Shown here: positions 55,853 to 64,000 of the stretch, one piece after another
Position numbering within the stretch: position 1 is the stretch's first letter
Layout of the letters: every line of letters starts with the position of its first letter
The notes under the pieces: generated by a model
What the model was told of the DNA's origin: nothing
The model's input: only the letters and a program-made list of their open reading frames with translations
The model's database searches: none
Assembly: GCA_033239125.1 (NCBI GenBank)
Contig: BSWB01000004.1
Span: forward strand, 61,193,501 to 61,257,500
DNA length: 64,000 nucleotides
Reading direction: 5' to 3'
DNA from: Fagopyrum homotropicum
Taxonomy: Eukaryota; Streptophyta; Magnoliopsida; Caryophyllales; Polygonaceae
Translations under genes and position numbers: made by a program

Positions 55853-57680
55853 TGATAACAAGATTTATGACTTAGGATTAGGTAGTCATTTAGATAGATT
55901 TCTCATTCATTCGTGCAAGTTTTGGCATTGATTCATGACGTCTTCGCTCAATTCACGCACATTTCTAGAAAAGACGTCTACACTACCTTCTATCGGTTTT
56001 GTAGGTAATTCGGGGACCTATTGGACGTTAATCGATACATATGAGGGCCAAGCCTCATGATGGTACACATCCAAAGCCTTGCAGGAGCATAATTGGATCA
56101 ACAAAGGACACAAAGACCACCATTGGTGCAAGCAATGGAGCAACTCATGGCTAGACGATCATAGCATGTTTCTGTTGAAGAAAATCGACCTACACCCAGG
56201 AAAATCGGCCGATTTATTGCTCTGGGTCGATTTTTAGGCCTTTAACAGCTTAAAGCCACGTGTCCCACGATCTCTTGCCCGTCCTTGCTCTTGGTGGAGA
56301 ATATAAGTGGTCCTTCAGGTGGTTGCTGAGCATCTCTCCTCTCTCACACTCTCATTGACAGCTCATTGGATCTTGGAGGAAGATTGGAGAAGAAGAAAAG
56401 CTCCCAAGGATTGAAGGAAGAACAAGAAGACCATTCTAAGAGTTTAGAGTGATTTGGAGTGATTTTGTAGACTTGGATTGAAGAACTAATCGCAAGGATT
56501 GTTAAGAACGTTTTGCATCTTCATTTTAGAGTTTGTAAGTCTTGCTACAACTTGGATTTGGCTGAGATTTATTGATTTTGCTTACTCATCTTTCATTACT
56601 CATCTATGAACACCATGTTTGCTTGTTTGATGATTTCGGATCTTGATATGCATATTATTGGCTAGTTTCTTGTGATTTTAGAGTGATGGATTGATGGTTA
56701 TGGCTAGGGTGATGATAGGATGGGCTTAAATGTCAGTTTAGGATGATTTATATGCACGAAACTCACAACAGAAGGAAAAATCGACCTGTTCATCAGATAA
56801 ATCGGCCGATTTATCTGTAGAACAGACCGATTTATTCTTCTGTTGCTCTCTAAATGATAAATCTGCGTGCTAGGGTGTTTGGTTGTTTAAATCCTAGTGT
56901 TTATTAAGCCTAATTTAGCTTAGGATCACCTAATGCTACAAATCTAAGTGAGGGAAGAGATCTACCCGATGATTTCCGACCTTAGATACCTAAGATGATG
57001 AATGCTAGGTAGTAGTGAGCCTCATAAGCCGCTATTGGATTGACTGTGCTAGGATTATTGCTTGAGATTGCCCTATTCCGAGACTTACCCGGTAAGGAGA
57101 GGGTTACCCTTGAGTAGCATCTAGTTTGTGCAGAATTCCTTACTCTAACCCCTTGAGACCTACCCGGTAATAGGAGTTTGATGCGGGGATTAGTGAAGTG
57201 AGAGACTTACCCGGTAATCGCTTCCATTAGAGAACATTCTTTCCCAAACACCGCAGCTTGTCCTTAGGATCCTTAGAACCTTGAGTCCAATGCCATAACC
57301 GGAAATCTTGACCTCTAGAATCTACTTTTCTCTCTTGATCTTATACTTGTGTTTTGTGTTACTTACTAGTTTGCTAGCCTAATTTGTTAGTTGTTTTATT
57401 TCCTTGCTTGACTTGTGATCTTTGCTTGATCACCATAAAAACCAACAAAAACATTGAGTTTTCCATTTTCTTTGTTCCTCATCTTACCTTAGTCTAGATT
57501 CACACTATCTTTGATCATAGCTTGACTCTATTTCACCTTAGTCTTTGCGTTCGACCTCGGAATACTTACCTTTCTACAAACGTCCCGTACACTGCGGGTT
57601 CGCTAGGAGTTAGGATAAATATAACGAGTATAAATTTAAGACTTATTGCGTGCACATCACATCTATTCCTAGACGTAACA
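55853..57680 (+). repeat. 3' LTR of Athila F
   Basis: This 1828-bp LTR is almost identical to the 5' LTR, with an extra G in GATGCGGGGATTAG (about 57181-57194). It is followed by TCTTG and the resumed protease frame of E. Confidence 0.95.
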
Positions 57681-60600
57681 TCTTGGACATTCCGGCGGAT
57701 TATCCGGTTCCCATCATTTTAGGAAGACCCTTCCTAGCCACTTCTGGATGCCTAGTGGATTGCAAGAACGGGACTCTCTCCTTCAACATTGGAGAAGAGA
57801 ACATCAAGTTCAAGTTATCCACAATGACGAAAGGGCCAGCCCTTGATGAGGATGTCTTCAACATAGTCGAGCAAGAGGAATCTAGGGAAGTTGTAAGCTC
57901 GATCTTGATCAAGGATCCCTTGGAGAAGGTTCTTACCTTAAGTATGATGGAAGAAGGTGTTGAGGAGGCTTGCAAGAGATCAAGGCCTTGGAAGCCTTGG
58001 AAGAAGAGCCAAGAGTTGGATTTGAAAGCCACGAAGAGGTCTTGAACAGCTGCAAGTTCCACGGTCGAGATTTATGTTCCACAGCCGTCAAACTTTCTGG
58101 ACAACTCCGAGAAGTAAGCTTGGCAAGAACCACGGCCGTGGAAGTTGAGCAACCCGTGATTCCAGCCGTGATTTTCCCTGGATCAGCTCTTAATGATGAT
58201 CAAGCTTCCAAGAGCCATGGAGAGTCTTCATTTGCTTTGGACTTATCTCATCCAACCTTATTTGGATCGTCTTCAACCGATAAAGGTCCTCCTTCACTTG
58301 AACTTAAACCCCTCCCCTCTCATTTGAAGTATGCATTTCTTGGTGAAAACTCTACATATCCTGTGATTGTTAATGCATGCTTAAGTGATGATGAACTTGC
58401 TAAGTTGTTGCATGAACTAAGATTGCATAGGAAAGCCATTGGTTATACTATTGATGATTTGGTTGGCATAAAACCTTCTTTGTGCATGCATAAGATAATG
58501 ATGGAAGATAATCATAAACCCTCTATTGAACATCAAAGGAGATTGAATCCTATAATGAAAGAGGTAGTCAAAAAGGAAATCATTAAGTTGCTAGATGCGG
58601 GAATTATCTACCCTATCTCGGATAGTAAGTGGGTTAGTCCCGTTCATGTAGTTCCTAAGAAGGGTGGGATGACCGTAGTGACTAATGAGAACAATGAACT
58701 AATCCCGACTAGGACGGTTACGGGGTGGAGAATGTGCATCGATTATAGGAAGTTGAACATGGCCTCTAGGAAAGATCACTTCCCTCTCCCCTTCATTGAC
58801 CAAATGCTAGAGAGGTTAGCTCAACATTCTCATTTTTGCTACCTAGATGGCTATAGTGGATTCTTCCAAATCCCTATCCACCCCGATGACCAAGAGAAAA
58901 CAACCTTTACATGTCCATGGGGTACTTTTGCATATAGGAGAATGCCGTTTGGGTTGTGTAATGCACCCGCCACCTTCCAAAGGTGTATGATGGCTATCTT
59001 TTCGGAATACATAGAAAATATCATGGAAGTGTTTATGGATGATTTCTCTGTTTATGGTTCTTCCTTTGATAATTGCTTGGCTAACTTGTCATTAGTATTG
59101 CAAAGATGTGAGCAGACAAATCTTGTCTTAAATTGGGAAAAATGTCACTTCATGGTAAGTGAAGGCATTGTGTTAGGACACTTGGTGTCTAACCGCGGCA
59201 TTGAGGTTGATAGGGCCAAGATTGAAACGATAGAGAAGTTGCCACCACCTACCTCGGTGAAGGGGGTAAGGAGTTTCTTAGGGCATGCCGGTTTTTACCG
59301 GAGATTTATTCAAGATTTCTCTAAAATTTCTAAGCCTCTCACTAACCTACTAATGAAAGATGTTGATTTTGTCTTTTCCAAAGATTGTCTTGAGGCTTTT
59401 TGTAGGTTGAAGAACGCCTTGATCTCCGCACCTATCATGCAACCTCCGGATTGGAGTCTACCATTTGAGATCATGTGTGATGCAAGCGATGTAGCCGTTG
59501 GGGCTGTTTTGGGGCAAAGGAAAGAAGGGCGCACTCATGCCATTTATTATGCTAGCAAGACGCTAGATAATGCCCAACTCAATTATGCTACCACCGAGAA
59601 AGAGTTATTAGCGGTGGTGTATGCATTTGAGAAGTTCCGCTCATACCTTGTTGGAGCGAAGGTCATAGTTTATACGGATCATGCTGCGATCCGTTATCTA
59701 CTTACAAAGAAGGATGCCAAACCAAGGTTGATTCGGTGGATCCTTCTTCTTCAGGAGTTTGATTTGGAAATACGGGATAAGAAGGGATCCGAGAACTCCG
59801 TGGCGGATCACCTTAGTAGACTCCCACCATTAGAGCTTGAAAGAGATGACATCCCAATTGATGACTCATTCCGTGATGAGCAATTACAAATGGTGGAGGA
59901 ATGCTTGTTCCAAGTGTCTAGAGGAAGTGAGCCATGGTTTGCCGACATCGTGAACTACTTAGTGTGTGGGGAAGTGCCTCCCGGATTAACATATGCACAA
60001 AGGAAGAAGTTCTTCAACGATGTGAGGCACTACTATTGGAGTGAACCACTTCTATTCAAGAGAGGGCCGGATGGAATGTTTAGAAGATGCATACCGGAAG
60101 ATGAAGTGGAGAGTGTGATCCGGCATTGTCACTCCTTACCATGTGGAGGCCATGCTAGCTCACACAAAACGTGTGCGAAGGTATTGCAATCCGGTTTTTA
60201 TTGGCCTAACTTGTTTAGAGATGTGCAAGGTTTTGTAGCGGCGTGTGATGCTTGCCAAAGGACGGGCAACATCTCAAGGAGGAATGAAATGCCCTTGAAC
60301 AACATCCAAGAAGTCGAAATATTTGATGTGTGGGGTGTGGACTTCATGGGACCATTCCCTTCTTCATGTGGAAATCTCTACATCCTATTGGCGGTGGACT
60401 ATGTGTCAAGATGGGTGGAGGCAATCGCCTCTCCTACAAATGATGCCAAGGTGGTGGTGCGGTTCTTCAACCGGGTGATCTTCCCTAGGTTTGGAACACC
60501 AAGGGTGATCATTAGTGATGGAGGAAAGCACTTCACCAATAGGAATTTTGGGGCGCTTTTGGCCAAGTATGGGGTGACTCATAAGGTGGCAACACCTTAC

Positions 60601-61209
60601 CATCCCCAAACTAGCGGCCAAGTGGAGATATCCAACCGGGAGATCAAGGCCATCCTTGAGAAGACGGTGTCTAGGACTAGAAAGGATTGGGCTATGAAGC
60701 TCAATGACGCATTGTGGGCATATAGAACCGCCTTCAAGACACCAATTGGAACCACTCCTTACAAGTTGGTCTATGGAAAGTCTTGCCATCTTCCGGTGGA
60801 AATGGAGCATAGAGCTTATTGGGCCATTAAGTGGCTAAATTTTGACCTCAAGGAGGCGAGAGAGAAGAGGTTGCTTGATATAAACGCCCTTGAGGAAATC
60901 CGGTTGGAAGCTTATGAGAATGCCCGGATCTACAAGGAGAGAACCAAAAGATGGCATGACAAGAGGATCATCCCCAAGGAGTTGAGTGAAGGAGATCTTG
61001 TCCTTCTCTTCAACTCAAGGCTAAGACTCTTTCCCGGAAAGCTCAAATCAAGATGGACCGGGCCATATGTGGTGAAGAAGATCTTTCCCCATGGAGCTAT
61101 TGAGATAGGAGGGGAGCATTGTGGGAATTTCAAAGTGAATGGGCACCGCTTGAAGAAGTATATTCCGGGAGCCCCGATTGACATGATTGCCCCACTTCAC
61201 CTTGAATAG
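57681..61209 (+). pseudogene. Athila E pol after F: protease end, RT, RNase H, integrase
   Basis: The reading resumes with the duplicated TCTTG and protease residues DIPADYPVPIILGRPFLATSG. In the spacer a net one-base shift at about 57960-57975 separates the upstream frame (stop at 58045) from the downstream frame, which runs open to 61209. The downstream part has RT (FMDDFSVYGS near 59035), RNase H (CDASD, TEKELLAVVYAF, YTDHAA), the integrase HHCC region and a DDE core (VDFMGP, ISDGGKHF, GQVEISNRE), ending in a GPYVVKK module. It is very similar to F except in the spacer (58045-58200), where the text is different. The shift makes E defective unless it is bypassed by frameshifting. Confidence 0.9.
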
Positions 61210-62885
61210 ACGCTCCCGAGTTTGGTCAAGCTAATGACCTTAAAGAAGCGCTTGGTGGGAGGCAACCCATTGGTAACATTTTTCCTTTTTCGTTTTGTTT
61301 TCGTTTTTAGGTTTTTCTATCATTGTGTGTGTTTTGTCTACCTTGTGTGTGTGCTAGAACATTAGTGGCATTGGAAGCCTTGCTTGACATAGGAATGATG
61401 ATGATGAACCCCTCACCAATTATGGGTGGAGCGGACGCGGAACTTGGACGGCTAGCGGTGCCTAGCGCGGGTCCCGAAGCTTTGATGGATGCTTAGAGCT
61501 CTCTACCATGGTTGATAGGATCATCAAACATCAATTCACTATTGAGCAATCCCAAATACCATAGCAAACCACTTTTACATTGTGAGAACCTTCTTTCACC
61601 CTCTTTACTTGTATACCACATTGGGGACAATGTGTTTCTAAGTATGGGGTGGGGTTTGCATGATCCTTTGCATGATGAGCATCTAGGATAGTTTAAAATC
61701 TTCACATGTCTTGCATTGTACATACTTAAATCGAAAATCCCATAAAAATTCAGAAAATTTAAAAAAAATTTGTGCTTTCTAGGCTTGGATATGACCCTAA
61801 TGATGAATCTTGTCTTGAGGATTGGCTATGGATGGCCTCATGTGTTATGATTGATGAACGCATATGTGGACTTGAAGTACTTCTCTTGAAATTCTATGAA
61901 TGATTTGTGATCATGATGTTTGCCTAGAAATGATTGAGTATTGAAGATCGAAATTACATGATAGTTCTTGCATACCATCTAGGAATGAATGAGGCAATTC
62001 ATTTTTTCTCTACTTCTCCTCTTAATCATGATTGCTTGAACACCTCAATTGAGATAAAATTGACCTCTTTTAACCCATCCGGGAATAGGAGCATGCTAGT
62101 GTGTTGATGTGTGCAAAAAGCAAGTGTGGGGTGAAGTTGTTGATGAAAAGAATATCATGCATAAAATGCTGAATTTGTTGTGAAAGTATAGCCAAAAAAT
62201 ATAGGCTTGAGGGCATTGGCTTAAATGACAAGTAACTCGGTACACTTCACATAATCGGGTGTTGGTGCCTTGCCAAAGTCAAATAAACCAATAGTCCTAA
62301 ACGAGCTTTGGTATGTGTGCCCGGTGTGGATGCACCTCGAAAACTAAGAAAAAGCCCGAGGACGGCTAATCACCAAGGTTTCGGCTTTTGTACACCAATG
62401 CCATTGTCTCAAAAATAAGTCAAAGAAAAAGAAAAGATAGAGGAAAATATACACTTGAGGGAAGTTGATCGAGGACAAGATTGTGGAGTTAGTTCCGTTC
62501 CCGGATTAGCATCACATAGCCTAGAAATCCCCACTCAATCACTACATTTCTTGACCCTTTTATTTCACAAGACCTTATGACCTATTTGCATGTTTGTAAG
62601 ACTTATTGATTTAGATTGGATGTACTCTTGATCTTCTTGACTTCTTCATCCTTACATTTTATGCATACTTTTGAGTTAAGTACAATTGTCTTTCCATGTC
62701 TTCATTTGTTTGATGCATGACTTGCTTATCCTTTGCCATGAAACATGACTTTGAAGGTGATCCAATAATAGAAGCACAAACCCAAAAAGATTTTGCCATT
62801 TTTCTGCATGCATAAATCATGTCATCTCTTAGTCTATAGTTAGGAATTTGCTCGGGGACGAGCAAACCTTAAGTATGGGGTATTT
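61210..62885 (+). other. Athila E 3' noncoding region and polypurine tract
   Basis: This contains the post-pol block at 61229-61269, the TTGGGGACAATGTG / AAGTATGGGGT module ending at 61650, the conserved block starting GTAACTCGGTACAC (62232-62348) and the polypurine-tract region AAGTATGGGGTATTT at 62871-62885. No CCACGGCCGTGG palindrome was seen here, and no gene. Confidence 0.85.
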
Positions 62886-64000
62886 TGATAACACAATTTA
62901 TTGCTTAGTTTTAGGTAATCATTTAGATAGATTTCTCACTCATTCATGCATAGTTTAGCACTAGTTCACGACGTTTTGCACTCAATTCATGTACTTTGTC
63001 GAGATAGACGTCTACACGGACTTGTGCGTGTTTTATAGGTATTTCGGGAGATTTAGGAGCTAAAACGATACGTTTGAGGATCGTTCATCTAGATGACACA
63101 CCCTCGGACTCATTGGGACACAAGCTAAGGGCTAAAGAGGACTCATGGAACCTTGCCAACACTAGCCATGCACCAAATCACAGCTTAATGATCCAAGGCG
63201 AAGTTTCTGCACAGAGTCACGGTTCTCTGACACTCCACGGCCGTGGAATCACCCGTGGATTTTGCCAGATTCTTGTGACAGCTGTGCCACGACTCTCATG
63301 GCCAGCTCATGCAAGTTTGTTATAAAAGAGGTCCTTCATGGGCTGTGAGAGGCATCTTGGAGCAACTCTCCATTATCCATGACTCTCTAACAAAAATATT
63401 CTCTCAACAAGAAGTTTTTCTAGGAAGGAAAGTGTCAAAGAGGAAGAAGAAGAGTTCCATTGAAGAGGAGAAGAAGAACACACACCATTGCCACACCTTG
63501 ATAGATTTTTGTAGTGAAGAATTCCGGATTCTATTTCTAGAGCCGTATGAACCCTTTGAACCTTCTTTTGGAAGGATTGTGAGTTGCTCTAATTCTATTT
63601 TCAGCTTGGTTTGTTTTAAGTTCACTTGTTCATCTCTTTTCCTTCATCATCTTGCAAATGGATGTCATGATTTTGTGTTTGCTTGTTTCGATTTCTATTA
63701 TGAATGTTGTAGGCTAAATAGATGTGGTTCTAGGGTGAGGAAAGGATGGTTATGGCTAGGGCTATGATAGGACGGACTTAGATTTATCTTTGGATGACTT
63801 GTGTGCATAAACGTAGCCTCTGTTAGAAATCACGGGTAGTTCTTGCCTAACCACGGCCGTGGTTTAGGTAGAACAAACCGTGATTTTCCCTGGTTCGATG
63901 TATCTTGTCTTGGATTGTTAGAATGTTGAAATCCTAAGTGTTTGTTGAGTTAAATCTATTCTAGGGTGACCTAGTGTTAGCAACTAAGTGTTAGGAGAGA
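62886..64000 (+). repeat. 3' LTR of Athila E, cut by window edge
   Basis: It starts TGATAACACAA and matches 42093-43206 of the 5' LTR with about 12 differences by eye. The TATA box is at 63321-63328, and the hairpin core CCACGGCCGTGG is at about 63850-63861. The last 600 or so bases lie outside the window. Confidence 0.94.

Larger units (their letters stand above)
46285..57680 (+). mobile_element. Athila copy F, complete and probably autonomous
   Basis: This is a complete LTR retrotransposon of 11.4 kb flanked by the target duplication TCTTG (46280-46284 and 57681-57685), inserted in the protease coding region of copy E. The order is 5' LTR, tRNA-Asp primer-binding site, one gag-pol frame, 1.8 kb of noncoding sequence, polypurine tract and 3' LTR. 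The two LTRs differ by about 12 substitutions and one indel over 1827 bp by eye (about 0.7%). At the often used rate of 1.3e-8 per site per year this is about a quarter of a million years. It has no env-position ORF. Confidence 0.95.
42093..64000 (+). mobile_element. Athila copy E (contains copy F; 3' LTR cut by window edge)
   Basis: This is a nearly complete Athila element inserted in the 3' LTR of copy C: 5' LTR, primer-binding site, gag-pol split by F, 3' noncoding region and most of the 3' LTR. There is no env-position ORF. By eye about 12 differences separate the two LTRs over the first 1.1 kb (about 1%), so it is young but older than F. One frameshift in the protease-RT spacer suggests it is no longer autonomous. 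Confidence 0.92.

Noticed and set aside
1..64000. A host gene or a defence or biosynthetic gene cluster
   Set aside because: Every long frame belongs to a retrotransposon. No intron-exon gene structure or host protein domain was recognised.

Overview
The window looks like repeat-rich heterochromatin from a flowering plant. I see no host gene. Essentially every stretch I can assign is a transposable element or a piece of one: Ty3/gypsy elements of the Athila clade, Tekay-type Ty3/gypsy LTRs, an L1-type LINE, a small LTR element with three LTRs, two non-autonomous hAT elements and a Ty1/copia-like remnant. The Athila assignment rests on primer-binding sites that match the 3' end of plant tRNA-Asp, on gag proteins starting MRRSR, and on an ATHILA ORF-1-type protein downstream of integrase. 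A eudicot is likely, but I cannot name the species.

Layout. 1-2.3 kb: the 5' part of a minus-strand LINE (start of ORF2, complete ORF1), inserted in the 3' noncoding region of Athila copy A, whose 3' LTR is 3673-5290. 5.3-12.8 kb: a mosaic of an older Athila LTR piece, two Tekay-type LTRs in opposite orientation, a gag scrap, the 5' end of Athila copy D (minus strand), and a copia-like LTR remnant. 12.8-42.1 kb: two degenerate Athila copies, B and C, in tandem. They share one LTR (22804-24445) and a frameshift in reverse transcriptase. B carries hAT-1 in its env-position ORF. C carries a three-LTR small element between protease and RT, hAT-2 inside RT, and a Tekay-type solo LTR in its 3' LTR. 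42.1-64 kb: Athila E inserted in the 3' LTR of C, with the younger Athila F inserted inside the protease region of E. F is complete: two LTRs of about 1.83 kb, a 5-bp target duplication, and one intact gag-pol frame of 1925 codons.

The order of events is clear from target duplications. F is younger than E, and E is younger than C. By-eye LTR differences agree: about 12 in 1.83 kb for F, about 12 in the 1.1 kb of E that can be compared, and roughly 6% over the first 230 bp of the two B/C LTRs. F could make all proteins needed for its own movement (Gag, protease, RT-RNase H, integrase). B, C, D and E could at most be mobilised in trans.

The most unusual signals are noncoding and recur across the Athila copies. 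(1) Short palindromic modules, with a text specific to each family, sit at the same places in every copy: upstream of the TATA box, again further into the LTR, between protease and RT, and in some copies in the 3' region. (2) Three LTR families carry a four-copy array of GAGACTTACCCGGTRAT-like words with conserved spacing. (3) The polypurine-tract region is duplicated inside the 3' noncoding region. (4) Two noncoding blocks downstream of pol are conserved between otherwise diverged families.
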